In this document: in pieces, positions 34,971 to 45,889 of the stretch
Numbering within the stretch: the first letter of the stretch is position 1
How the letters are laid out: each line of letters begins with the position of its first letter
DNA from: Corylus avellana
Lineage: Eukaryota > Streptophyta > Magnoliopsida > Fagales > Betulaceae
Length of the DNA stretch: 64,000 nt
Reading direction: 5' to 3'
NCBI RefSeq assembly: GCF_901000735.1
Contig: NC_081545.1
Location: 17,554,758 to 17,618,757, forward strand
Notes under the pieces: model-generated
What the model was told of the DNA's origin: nothing
Seen by the model: only the letters and a program-made list of their open reading frames with translations
Databases searched by the model: none
Program-made: the position numbers and the translations under genes

Positions 34971-37900
34971 TTGATTATTCACCATTATGGTTCATTTTTT
35001 ATACCACGTATGGAGTATGTAGGGGGGAAAGTGATGAGTTTTCCTGATTTAGATCTTGTTGTGTTAGGCTACTCAGATATTACAAACATAGTGGAAATGT
35101 ACCTGGGTTATCAATATAACAAGGCGCATGCTCTCTACTACAAGGTTGGTGATAATGGAGAAATTCGTGGACTTACAAGGAGAAATCATATCCAAGAGAT
35201 GTTTAGGGTGGTTGAGTATGAGTCCAAAGACTTTCATGTGTTTGTAGATCATGATGAACCTGCCCCAGTTGATGAACTAAAAAAGGATGGAGTTGGAGAA
35301 GTTAAAGAACAAAGAGATGGAGTTGTAGAAAAAGATGGAGTTGGAGTTGGTGAACATAGTTGGGCCATTGTTGAAGTTCCAGTCAATGATACAAAAAAAG
35401 GAGATGGACAAGATGGTGAAAAGGAAGGAGATGAAATAAAAAAGGATGGAGAAGATGGTGAAAAAGTAGGAGATGAACACAGTTGGGCCATTGTTGGAGT
35501 TCCAGTAGGTTATACAAATAGTTATGGCGAAAAAGGATATGGAGATGGGTTTGGGGATTGTGGGGATAAGCATGGGCATGAAGATGTGCTTATCAAGGAG
35601 ATCAAAAGAAAGAAGGATGAGCAAACTCTGAATGAGATAAGCAAACAAAAGAAGCAGCGAACTGCCAAGGAGATAAAAAAAGATAAGATAGAGCAAACAA
35701 CCAAGGGGATAGAAAAAGAGAAGATGGAGCAAACTGCCAAAGAGATATAGAAAAGGAGAATATGCAGACCAAAGCCAGGCAGTCCACAGCCCAATAGACC
35801 AGGCAGTCCACAGCCAGGCAGACCAAAGGATATGGAGATGAAGAAGATGAACATGATGAAGTAGAGATTCCACTTCCATCAAGTGATTTTGAAGTGACTG
35901 ATGGAGAGGATGACATTTATGTCAATCCCAAATGTGAAGAAGTTCTACAGGCTGCAACCAAGTGGTTCCAACCATGGGGTGTATCATCATCAACTAAGGA
36001 GGAGATTAACACTAGAAATGGTAAATTCAAACAGGCAAATGAAGAGGGTGTTGAAAGTCCAAAATCATGCAGCTTAGAAAGTGAAGAAGAGGAAGATGAA
36101 GGTACAATAAAAAAAAGAGGAATGAAGTATTCGGAATAGTAGGGAGTGCATGACCTTAAAGAGAAGGTTGAAATATATGTGGGACAGTTATTTACAAACC
36201 CACCTCAGTTTAAAGAGGCACTACAGCTGTATGCAGTATAGAATTCCTTCAATTACACCTATGTGCATAACGAGAAAAAGCGTGTTTCAGCCCCATTGTA
36301 AGAAAAAATGTTGATGGAGAGTATATGCGTCATGGAAGAGTGATACGAAATACTTCCAAATAAAGACATTAAAGAATGTTCATCACTGTGGAAGTCATTA
36401 GTATAATAAAAGAGAGCATCAATCAAGTGGGCAGCAAACCGATACATTGACAGCTTTAGAGATCAAGCTAATTGGAAGGCTAGTGTGTTGAAAGAGGAAA
36501 TTCAAATGGATTACAATGTGGAGATGACTTTACTACAATGCCACCATGCCAAAAGATTGGCATCGAAGTTGCTAATCGGGTCACATGATGAGCACTACAA
36601 ACTTACAAGAGCATATAGACTTATAGTAATGCAATACGTAAGTAGAATCCCAGTAGCTCAGCTTACATACAAAGAGATGGGTTATTCTTCCAAAGGATTT
36701 ATTTTTCTGTAGCTGCTTGTAAGCGGGGTTTCTTGATTGGTTGTAGGCCAATGATATGTGTGAACACCTGCTTTATGAAAGATTGTTATGGTGGGCAGCA
36801 GCTACATGCTACCATTGCACGGGATGGGAATGATGACATCTTCCCAATAGCATATGCTATATGTGAGACTGAAAATAGAGCTACATGGACATGGTTTTTA
36901 AACACTTTGTTGGAGGATATTGAGAATCCAAGCTCATACATGGTCATTTACGTCCGATAGACAAAAGGTAACAACCTGACATCATAATCCAATGAATATT
37001 TAACATTTGTGACAACATTTGAATAACATTGTTCTCTTTTTACATAGGGTCTAATGGAAGCCATGAGTATCTGATGCCTGATGTGTAGCACAGATTATAT
37101 GTTAGACATTTGAATGCAAACTTCAAGAACAAGGGTTACAAAGGCAAAGCATACAAGGATGCATTATAGGGTGCAGCTCGAGCAGCAAATTAAAATCAAT
37201 TCAAGTACTACATCTCTGTGATAAAAGGAATGGATACTGTAGCCCATGATTACATCGAGAAGGTGGACCCAAAGATGTGGTCAAGGCATGCTTTCAGGCT
37301 AGACAGTTACAGTGACATACTTCTAAATAATATGGCCAAGACTCTTCATGCATGAGTACTTGAAGCTAGAGATTAGCCCTTCTTACTGGCATGGAGATGA
37401 TAAGGCAGCAATTGATGACTCAGATTAGCCAAAACAGAAATAGTGAAGAAATGTCAACCAATAGTATATGCCCTAAGATTATTAAGAAGTTAGAGAAGAA
37501 CAAGTCAGATACTAGGAATTACATCTCCCATTGGAGTAACGACTTGACATTTGAGGTTGACCACAGTCATGAGGCTAGGAGGATTGTCAAATTGAAAGTG
37601 AGAACCAGTGGATGTGGTAGGTGGCAGTTGAATGGGATTCCATGCTTTCATGCTTGCTGTGCAATTTACATAAATAGGAAAAACTTGAGAGATGTATGTA
37701 AGTGAGTGGTACTCAACGGATACATATAAGAAGTCATACACATATAGCATTGAGCCGATGCCTGGCCCTAAAGATTGGGATGTTGGAAATGATGTGGAAC
37801 CCACACTGCCACCTTTACGCAAAAAACAACGAGGTAAGCCGAAAAAGGTGAGGAAAAGAGGAGCTGATGAAAATGAGGATGATGAAAGTGTTAAGGTTAG

Positions 37901-38030
37901 TCGAAAGGGGTATGATGTACGATGTGGAAACTGCAATCAGCTAGGCCACAACACTAGGGGATGCACCCAACCATAGAATCCAAATAGGAAGATATGGCCA
38001 AAGAAGGTTAAAAAGACAAAGCCAAACACT
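34971..38030 (+). pseudogene. MURA-type transposase of the MULE (many stops and frameshifts)
   Basis: Parts in order: an N-terminal MULE domain (YVGGKVMSFPDLDLVVLGY, 34971-35240); an acidic-basic repeat-rich linker (KKDG, EQTAKEI; stop at 35748); a stretch at 36485-36712; the MULE DDE domain (CYGGQQLHATIARDGNDDIFPIAYA, about 36733-36960); a SWIM zinc finger remnant (GCGRWQLNGIPCFHACCAIY, about 37600-37665); and a CCHC zinc knuckle (CGNCNQLGHNTRGC, about 37920-37965). The first catalytic Asp lies in a VDG-type motif that here reads VNT, so the site is lost. The SWIM CxC pair also lacks a Cys. The transposase would have cut at the element's inverted repeats. Confidence 0.85.
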
Positions 38031-38559
38031 AACACTGAGGTGAGTTTATACATAATATTATAGGGTAATTTGAAATTTGATATCGTTAATATTTTTCATA
38101 TTGATGTTTTTTTTAATATATGGTACGACAGGGAGGTACCTCACAGACAATGCATCCAACTGACATACCCCAACCATCTTCCATCCCAAGTGAACAAAGT
38201 AGGAGTTCCATCAAACAAGAGAGTAGGAAGTCGGCTAGGCCACAATCAATGGTGAGTTCCTTCATTTCCTTTGTTGTGTAGCAGATTGGACTGCATATAG
38301 TGTTAATTTGTGTGCATAGTGTTAATTGTATTGCCTATGTTGATGCAGGTTAGGCCATCATAACCAGTGGGGCAACACCAACCTCATCCACATTTAACAC
38401 AATTCAGAGCAACACAATAAGGATTGTATGAATATTATGTAACTTTTGTACAGAAGATGAGTTAAAATGATTTTGTATTTTAAATATGCCCCCTTATGCT
38501 TTTTTTTTTTTTTTTTTTTGTCACAATGTGGGTTAATGGTAGTTTGCGGCATATTTGGA

Positions 38560-38790
38560 TGGACTAATGAAAGTACTGTTTTGTGGAATTTGTGACAAAT
38601 ATGCATTGTGACATTTGTGGATGGATTGCATTACTGTTTTGTGGAATGATGATTTATAGTGGAATTTGTGATAAATATGCATTGTGACATATTTGTGGAT
38701 GGATTACATACAGTTTTGTGGAATGATAATTTTTAGTGGAATTTGTGACAAATATGCATTGTGACATATTTGTGGATAGATTATATGTTT
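38560..38790. repeat. Degenerate ~72-bp tandem repeat inside the MULE
   Basis: Three copies of gtggaatttgtgacaaatatgcattgtgacatatttgtggatgga with spacers containing ttttgtggaatgatgat. It lies between the transposase and the antisense zinc-finger pseudogene. Confidence 0.8.
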
Positions 38791-39059
38791 TTTTTTATTT
38801 TTTATTTTTTTATGTATGCAAAATGGTCCAGATAGGTATACAAAATGGTCCAAATTGGTATACCAACATGTTATACAACTTGACAGTTGGTGATGCAAAT
38901 TATGGTCATATTTAGAATGTACATGATTTGGTCAAATCATGGTCACATTTTGGAATGTACATAATTTGGTGTTGATTAAGTTGTACAACTTGCCTACCCA
39001 TTGTGCATACATTACATTACAAGTCTATAACTCATCACTTACATAAATACAACATTGCA

Positions 39060-39700
39060 AAACACTCATTTACTTAGTGCAATAATATCAATCAACACTA
39101 TTATTAACCATGACACCAATAAACCAAACATGCAAAATTTGTCTCTTGCCCTATACATATCCTTCTCCTTTTCTAAGTAGGTAAGCATTTCCTATTGTCT
39201 ATCATCGTCCTTCTCTAGCTGATTCACCTTGCAATGTAGCTATCACGTTTAGTCTCAAGGTCATCACATTCAGTCTCAAGGTGTTTCACCATTGCCAAAT
39301 ATTGACAATTTTCATTCTCAAGCTCTTTTACCTTATCCAACAACGTAAGAATAACTTTCATACCCCTTTCACAAATTGGTTTGTCCATCCATTTAAAAAA
39401 TTGGCATGCTGCTTTTCTTTACATATACATAAAATATCAATCAAACCAGTACACTCACTTCATGTTATTCACTTCAATTTTGAAAAATATCAATTTCGAT
39501 GTAAAAATGTATAGATTTGTGGTGCAATGAAACTACTCACGTTAGAATCATAGGTAGCACAACCCCAAAATCTTCTTCCAAGGCTTTCTAGAGTCTAGGA
39601 TGTCTTCAAAGGTGTAGGTAAAGAGTAATAACAAACATAGGACATCTGAGTACAATCCACTGAAGTAGACCCAGATCCAGATGATGACTTTATCTGCTCC
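39060..39700 (-). pseudogene. GRF-type zinc-finger protein remnant inside the MULE
   Basis: Read on the minus strand, exon 1 (to about 39541, donor gtgag) gives VDCTQMSYVCYYSLPTPLKT, a stop, then SLGRRFWGCATYDSN. Exon 2 (from about 39408) gives CQFFKWMDKPICERGMKVIL and then a coiled-coil-like stretch (KVKELENENCQYLAMVKHLE). The GRRFWGC and CxFFxWxDxxxC motifs identify a GRF zinc finger; one cysteine (CxC to CxY) is lost and two stops are present. Small GRF-finger genes often accompany plant transposons. Function in the MULE is unknown. Confidence 0.75.
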
Positions 39701-39830
39701 TTGGAAAAATAGCATGCACACTAGCTTAATTTGGGTACCGTATTCACCAAAAAAACCAAGAAAAATTGTGGTTTGAGTTTGAGTAGATACCGTGTCCAAG
39801 TCGAGAGAGGATTCCTATCCTTTGGATACC

Positions 39831-40442
39831 TGTAACACCCCACCTTAATGACACACAATATTGTCCGCTTTTGGCTTTCCCAAACCAGACATCCCAAGAG
39901 GTCACCCATCCTGGTACTACTCTAGTAGAAGCACGCTTAACTACAGAGTTCTGATGGGATCATGATCATCACTGCTTTAAAACATGCTATTGTCATTAAA
40001 GGTGTAGTATACATTTAAGCACATCCTCATCTCTATACCTAGGTGATGTGGGACATCACAATCACCCTTTCTTAGGACCTAGCGTCCATGCTAGCGACCC
40101 TCATGGGATTAGCCCATTCTTGGCGTCCGTCCCAGCGAGTGCTCGCTAGCGATCTTCATAGGCCTGTGCACGCTCCCCTTATCTCGAACTGGGCAATGGC
40201 TCTGATACCATTTGTAACACCCCACCTTAATGACACACAATATTGTCCGCTTTTGGTTTCCCCAAACCAGACTTCCTAGAAGGTCACCAATTCTGGTACT
40301 ACTCCAACAGAAGCATGAGTAACTGCGGAGTTCTGATGGGATCATGACCATCACAACTTTAAAACGCGTTGTTGTCATTAAGGGTGTAGTATACATTTAA
40401 GCACATCCTCATCTCCATACCTAGATGATGTGGGACGTCACA
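39831..40442 (-). mobile_element. Cassandra TRIM retrotransposon with 5S-rRNA-derived LTRs
   Basis: LTRs are 39831-40060 and 40213-40442 (230 bp each; on the minus strand TGTGATGTCCCACATC...GGGGTGTTACA). The tRNA-Met primer site is the complement of 40198-40210. On the minus strand each LTR contains a 5S-rRNA-like segment (about 39890-39990 and 40270-40370) with cccatcagaactc, the A-box agttaagcgtgc and the C-box region gtagtacc.ggatgggtgacc. This is diagnostic of Cassandra, whose transcription uses the internal pol III promoter. Flanks atacc / ataca are a 4-of-5 duplication. The internal domain is ~150 bp and non-coding. Confidence 0.93.
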
Positions 40443-40890
40443 ATACATGTACTCAACTTGATGATATTTTCTTCTCCGTGCCTTCTAGTGCGAGTTCCCA
40501 CGGTCAATGGATGGAAGGCAGTTCAAGACCCCTTATGTGTGGGTTTGCAAACTAGTTTGAAGCTCGAGTTGGGGACAAACGATTTAAGCTCAATTTTATG
40601 GTTCAGGTCATTTGGGGATAACTAGGTGTGTAACTCTAGGTTGAAGAAGAAGAAGGAAGGGAACATACGGAACAAAATTCCCCTACGTACGCATGAGTCT
40701 GATTTAAGCTCGATTCGGGTAGTAGTGGAAGAATTGACTGTGGAGCTTGATTCTAGGGTTCATGCAATTTAGGAGTACCTAGGGTAGGGAGCTCGAGTTT
40801 GAAGAAGGAGGAGGAAAGATATAGATGATGTGGCCAGAAGGTGAGGAGAAATCATGTCCAACGTGGAACCAGGGACAAATGTTGGGCGTA
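40443..40890. other. MULE 3' region, no gene seen
   Basis: Non-coding stretch between the Cassandra insertion and the right inverted repeat. It has paired motifs (aagctcgagtt.. / ttgaagaagaag) at ~200-bp spacing. Confidence 0.4.
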
Positions 40891-41067
40891 CAGAGTGATG
40901 TGTCGATGACATGGAATTTCGTTAATTTAGACTGACGGAAACTAACGAGGTATCGATTTTGCATTTTTCCATAGGTCAGGTATCACATTTGGCTATTCTG
41001 AAAACATAGGGGGAAAAAAGAAGCATGTAAACCGAGGTACTAATAAAGTAGTTAACCCAAAAATCTA

Positions 41068-41216
41068 AACAAAGCTACCAGAAGAGGAAGAAGATGATAT
41101 TGGCATAAGGCTGCAACAAGGCACTGCCCGTGTGAGCATATCCCACTCAGGTTGTGCAACAATCAAAGGAAGGAGAGCCAAGATCGTAAGGTGTTAACTA
41201 AATTGCTTTGATGCCA
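41068..41216 (-). mobile_element. LTR element A internal region (after the MULE) with primer binding site
   Basis: Its sequence continues 33046-33892 when the MULE is removed. The complement of 41205-41216 reads TGGCATCAAAGC, a two-base variant of the tRNA-Met primer site TGGTATCAGAGC, and directly adjoins the LTR at 41217. Confidence 0.65.
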
Positions 41217-41522
41217 CGTAAATTTATAGAAGCGCTAGTTTAGTTTCCTTGACCAAAGCAGTATACTTCATTCATATTTATAACCAAAAAGAGAACAAGA
41301 GATTACAAAGGGTGTAAAGATGGCAAAGCTCTAAGGAGAAAGACCACATGCGTGTGATACAAAAAAAGACAGAGTAAAGCACACAAGTAAATGAGAAGAC
41401 ATCAGGCAGCTGCAACTGTTGTTGCACAAAACATGGAGACTACAGCTGTGAGGAATGAAACATTGACCTTGAATCATGGGATTGCTGACTTGTTAGGACT
41501 TGTTAAGATTTACCTATTAACA
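41217..41522 (-). repeat. 5' LTR of non-autonomous LTR element A (diverged)
   Basis: It starts cgtaaatttatagaag (plus sense) next to the primer site and ends ctattaaca before acctctcgcaaactgatggg, a polypurine-tract-like motif shared with the junctions at 41978 and 43160. It therefore looks shared with, or fused to, a neighbouring element of the same family. Confidence 0.5.
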
Positions 41523-42779
41523 ACCTCTCGCAAACTGATGGGAGGACCTGCCATCAATTTGTATCGCAAGAAACAATTTTTTTTTTTTTGGCAAAGGTTT
41601 GGGTCTTCAAACCTGAAAGATAAGAGAGAAAGGGAAGAGGGAGAAGAACAAGTAGATAAAATAGAAGGCTACATCTTGCATGTTTCTATTCCAAGTTATT
41701 TGGTTACAAGAGAGAAATGTATATAGATGTGAAAAAGAAATAAAAGTGAAACATTATGTGTGATACATACAGTGAGGGAAGACATTGTGTTATACAGAGT
41801 GGAACAAACTAAAGCAAATACAAAAGGTTAGATGACAATGGTTGTCACAAGGAAAACACGGATGTGGAGGTTGCATCCCTTAGGAGTGAAACCTGGGAGC
41901 TTAAACTATGGATCTGTTGTAGCTGCTATTCATGCATGAATTATGGGGTAAATGCTGTAGACATTTATCATCTTAACACCCTCCTGCAAATTGATGGGAA
42001 AAACTAACTTTAGTTTGTCTGAAAATGAAAAAATAATAAAAATAAAATAAAATTGACAGGTCGGTTGAATCTCACTATAACTCACCAGAGGTGGACGAAT
42101 TTCACTGCAAAACACAAAGGGGTGGCTGGATCTCGTCTTTAAACTCCAACGGGTAGTTAGATCTCATTACAAAACACCAAGGGACAGTTGGATCTCACCA
42201 CAAACACCAAATAGGGTGTTGAATCTCGCTGCAAAACCACCAATGGACGATCAGAATTCATCGCAAAATACGAAAAGCTAATAATGGCCAAATATATGGC
42301 TCTTAGACACTGATCAAATCCTTCATTCAAAAGAGCTCTTAAAAGGACTTGTTGCATGTCCTTATTAAGGCCAAGGAAGAGGAAGCAAGATAAATAGAAA
42401 TGCTCCACAACTCATTGAAGATGCACGTGGCCACCTGCTTCAACATGTGATGAAGTTAGAAACTTTAAGCAGAAAAAATAAAAATAAAGAGAGAGAGAGA
42501 GAGAGAGAGAGAATCGATTCAGTTGGCTGGGAATAAAGTGATGGCCAACTAAAAGGGCAGAAAAGAGCATGCATCTCCTCGAGCACCATCGATTCACTAG
42601 CTGGGCACATCTGCTTGGCATGTGATGGTTTTGAGCATTTAGGGGAATTGGATTAATTTTTGGTGTGGATGGAGCAACATAGGTGAAGATAAGGTGTTTG
42701 AGAAAAAGTCCCACAAAAGCTGTGAGAAGATTTTTGTGGAAAATGACGACACTGGTCATTTTTTAAGGCTCTCATTCCA
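41523..42779 (-). mobile_element. Internal remnants of further elements of the same LTR family
   Basis: A second LTR edge (ttaacaccctcctgcaaattgatggg) lies at about 41972-41998. Downstream is a ~42-bp degenerate minisatellite (about 42058-42270, motif ggatctcactgcaaaacaccaa). A (GA)n run lies at about 42488-42512. No coding sequence is seen. Confidence 0.5.
42058..42270. repeat. ~42-bp degenerate minisatellite, about five copies
   Basis: Units of the type gg..gttggatctcactacaaa.caccaa recur with some length variation. Confidence 0.7.
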
Positions 42780-43159
42780 TGTAAATTTAGAAAAGTTTGT
42801 GAAATCTTCTTATATATAGCCATCAAGGCATTGTGCTTTTACAAGGAAAATAAGAAACGTAAAAGGAAAGTCTTACATCTAGAGATACAAGGAAGAGCTA
42901 AGGAATACAATAGATATATACTAAGAAAGGAAAAAGGATGGAACTTCTATCTTAGGCTGAGAAGCACTTGCAGCAGCCATGTGATCAAGCTAGAATCCAG
43001 GTTGCAACAGTCTTGTGATTAGGAGTTCATGTGGTAGCACAAGACAAGGATGCATGAATCATGGACCGAAGGAGGCTGTGCTGAGTTTGAAAGTCAACTA
43101 TGTTGTCTTGAAAAGCACACGATGTGTCGTAAGAAGCATCATGAGGTATAGCTTCAACA
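42780..43159 (-). repeat. LTR of element B
   Basis: In plus sense it starts tgtaaatttag and ends cttcaaca, followed by the polypurine-like motif ccctgtgcaaactgatgggg. It aligns over nearly its whole length with 32681-33045. On the minus strand it has ggctatatataag. Confidence 0.7.
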
Positions 43160-43703
43160 CCCTGTGCAAACTGATGGGGGTAGGAGCAACCTTTAGTTTG
43201 TTATATTAATATAAAAAATAAAAATTAGAGTCAACAAGAACCCCTTCCTTTTTTTTTTGAAGAGTGGCCTACTATGGGCCTTAGTTGGGCCTAGTTCTTT
43301 AAACCTTACAACAAGGCCAGAAAATTTGGACCAATTATGGGAGAAGAGAAAAGAGCTAACAAAGGGCTTAAATAGGCATGAGTCTTTAAACTGTATCACA
43401 ATGCCAGAAATAAGGCCAACTATAGGCTAAGAAAAGAACCAACAAATGGCTGAAATGGGCCTGGGTATTCAACTTTACCCCAAGGCTAGAAATATGACCA
43501 ACTATGGGACAAGAAAAGATGCTTCTTTCAATATATGAATATATATATATGGAAAATTACATTTTACCCCCCAAAGTTTGAGGTGATTTTCAATTCGACC
43601 TATCCGTCAATCAAACCCATTTTGACTGACAAAAAAGTGATCACGTGACTCGCACATGATCACTTATATAGCTTTCTTCCCAAAAAAGCCCCCCCCCCCA
43701 CCA

Positions 43704-43895
43704 CCCACACATTCTTGCATCGTTTCCTTTGCGTCCTTGGTGCTCTTGGCGTTTGCCAACAATGCCTTCTTTCATGATTCTGCTCACGTTAGCGATAGGG
43801 AGGAACCTGTCTTGCTCTCGAGTGGAGAAGTCACTGTTTGCATTGTTACTGTTGTTCTGCCCTCTTGAGTCGTTGTCCGAATCAGCCATCGCCAA
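43704..43895 (-). pseudogene. Captured NF-YB (HAP3) transcription-factor fragment
   Basis: The minus strand reads MADSDNDS..., then REQDRFLPIANVSRIMK, the hallmark start of the NF-YB histone-fold/DNA-binding domain. One extra base at about 43768-43775 then shifts the frame. In the next frame it continues KALLANAKSTKDAKETMQEC, the expected following segment. It stops before the rest of the histone fold. Intact NF-YB binds CCAAT boxes with NF-YA and NF-YC; this fragment cannot. Confidence 0.88.
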
Positions 43896-44384
43896 TCAAA
43901 ACCTTTTCGCTTTATGGGTCTGCTTAAGCTTCACAAACTAGACACAATTCAAAAACTTTGACCTTTAAATTTTTTTGTGTCTAATCTAATTGAACTTTTA
44001 GCTATGAAGTATTAAAACCCAATTCAACAACTTTGAGCTGGAAATTCATATGGGTCAGACAAAATTTCAGAAAAAAGAAGACCCATGTTAACAACTTTAA
44101 GCTGAAAGATTATATGGGTTTGATCAAGTAATTCCAAAAAAATTCAGCTTTAAAAGTTTCTAGCTCCCATAAAGATTAACAAAATAGACCAAATCCAAAA
44201 CTTTTTAGCTATGAAATTTATCATGTGGGTTGGGGGCATGCGTTTAAGAAATTCATCAATTTCTTTGAGCTTCCCTTGTCTCGATAAAGAAATCAAGTGA
44301 ACATTTTCAACTTGGCCTTGTTGGATTCTATGGCTTTTACTCGAAGATGGGTTGCATTTGAGAAAGGCTCATGAAGGGATTTCA

Positions 44385-44510
44385 TCAAAACTTGCAGATG
44401 GCGGAAGGGCTTCTGGTTGAGGAGGTGTCGTCTATGTCTTCGTCAGCAAGGAAAGCGGAGGCTTGGTGCATCGACTCTGAAAGCTGAGCCAATTCTTCTA
44501 TCGCCTCTAT
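44385..44510 (-). pseudogene. Captured DRP2-type dynamin N-terminal fragment
   Basis: The minus strand encodes EAIEELAQLSESMHQASAFL followed by ADEDIDDTSSTRSPS, then a stop. This closely resembles the N-terminus of plant dynamin-2 proteins (DRP2A/B), just before the GTPase domain. The original ATG is ATA here. Only about 40 codons are present. Confidence 0.75.
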
Positions 44511-45483
44511 GTTTGATTCTCAAACTGATTGACAACAATTGAATCCAACATAGAGAAAGAGAGAGAGAGAGAGAGAGTGAGTGATCGGAGGTTGGGATGG
44601 GGGGCATTTTGTTCGGAACAAAATGACAACAATGATCACATGTGAGTCACGTTATAACTGGTTCGTTAGTCAAAATAGCTTTGACTAACAAATTGGTCGA
44701 ATGGCAAAAATTTAGAAGTTTGGGGGGTGCATTGCAATAATTGAAGCATTAGAGGTTGAATTGAAAATCGTCCCAAACTTTGGGGAGGTAAAGTTCAACT
44801 TTCCCATATATATATATTTCTACATGGGATACAACTTACGAAACTAGTTGTACCCCCACCAAGAAATTATGCATTGCACACTGCAAGATGTAGTACAACT
44901 TACGTGGGCAGCATGCCTCTTTTTGTGAGAAGGAAAGAGAATTGACAGGCAGCATGCCTTTTGTAAGAAGAAAAGAGAAGAACGACTTCTACATGCTAGT
45001 TTTGTGATGGGATGCAAAGCAAGAAAAAGGGATCTCTCACATCAGAGAAGAAGGAGTTGATTGAGAAGCGGTGATCCACGTATTGGACGATGTTGGCACC
45101 AAATGTGGACGACAATAGTGGGACCACTACGAGGCTGATCACCATTGGGTCGGGGAAGTTGATCCGGGGAGGGGGGGGGTCTTGGGTTGCTTGATGGTGA
45201 GTGGGCAGTTGTTGGGCTACTCGATGTTGACAGGGATATGGAGTTGTTGTTTGTGGGGTTGACAATAGACGTAGAGGAAGAAGAGGCCATAGTTGTAGCT
45301 GTGAAGTGTTTGACAAAACAAAAATCTGAAAGAAGCTACAGGAAGAGGAAGGAGATGATGTAGGCTTACTTCAACAAGGCACTATCCATGTGAGCATAGC
45401 CCATACAAGTTGTGCAACAATCAAAGGAAGGAGAACCAAAGATCGTAAAGTGTTAACCAAATTGCTTTTTTCTTCTTATATAT

Positions 45484-45775
45484 AACCAAATTGCTCTAAG
45501 TAGCACCGAAGTTGAGTATAGAGCTCTTGCCATCACCACTGCTGAGATATTTTGGTTGTGAATGTTGTTTAAAGATATCCATGTGATCTTATCTATTGCC
45601 CCTACTATCTGGTGTGACAACATTAGTGCACTTGCCTTGGCCACTAATTCAGTCTACCATGCATGCAATAAGCATATAAAAGTGGACTATCATTTCGTAA
45701 GGTGAAAAGGTGCTTAATAGAGATATTATCATCAAGTCTTTATCTTCAAGTTGATTCGATTAGCCTTTGGGGGCT
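45484..45775 (+). pseudogene. Ty1/copia RNase H fragment
   Basis: The translation reads SSTEVEYRALAITTAEIFWL, a stop, then WCDNISALALATNSVYHA and HIKVDYHFVR, the C-terminal end of copia polyproteins. Two stops (45559 region and 45705 region) disable it. It runs to the purine tract tttgggggc and a new LTR start at 45776. Confidence 0.88.
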
Positions 45776-45889
45776 GTTAGAGACAATATAGTCATTGGTC
45801 CTAGTGATTCTCCATATCACAATTATGATGCTCAAGCTAAATCAAATCAAAATCTTCTAGAACCAAATCAGATTTTCCTCAACACAACT
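45776..45889 (+). repeat. Truncated copia 3' LTR
   Basis: It starts TGTTAGAGACAATATAG right after the polypurine tract. After ~115 bp it is interrupted by tgataagtgcc, the start of another LTR. Confidence 0.7.

Larger units (their letters stand above)
33902..41058 (+). mobile_element. Mutator-like element (MULE), 7157 bp
   Basis: Long terminal inverted repeats: 33902-34065 mirrors about 40895-41058 (start aggttaactactttattagtacc; complement of the end gggttaactactttattagtacc). A perfect 9-bp target duplication aaaaatcta (33893-33901, 41059-41067) is diagnostic for Mutator. It encodes a decayed MURA transposase on the plus strand and a GRF-type zinc-finger pseudogene on the minus strand. A Cassandra element (39831-40442) is nested in it. 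The unoccupied site is preserved in a paralogous repeat at 45320-45328. Confidence 0.93.
43551..44805. mobile_element. Pack-MULE-like element carrying two host-gene fragments
   Basis: The ends are inverted: ggaaaattacattttaccc... and the complement of the right end gggaaagttgaactttacc..., both continuing into a shared cccaaagtttg.g.cgattttcaattc. It is inserted in an (AT)n tract, so the target duplication (tatatatat) cannot be sized. Inside are minus-strand fragments of an NF-YB gene (43704-43895) and of a DRP2 dynamin gene (44385-44510). No transposase is present. Paralogous element A has no insertion here. Confidence 0.8.
43160..45475 (-). mobile_element. Internal part of LTR element B, paralogous to element A and split by a Pack-MULE
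   Basis: 43190-43550 and 44806-45475 parallel 33075-33892 and 41068-41210. The Pack-MULE (43551-44805) is absent from element A, and the 7.2-kb MULE of element A is absent here (empty site aaaaatctg at 45320-45328). The join to the copia fragment at ~45475 replaces the expected primer site. Confidence 0.7.

Noticed and set aside
35249..35916. Ser/Phe-rich minus-strand ORFs of up to 201 codons
   Set aside because: They are shadows of the Lys/Asp/Gly-rich linker of the MURA transposase on the plus strand.
39890..40370. 5S rRNA genes
   Set aside because: The 5S-like segments are diverged and lie in the paired LTRs of a Cassandra element, so they are not functional 5S genes.
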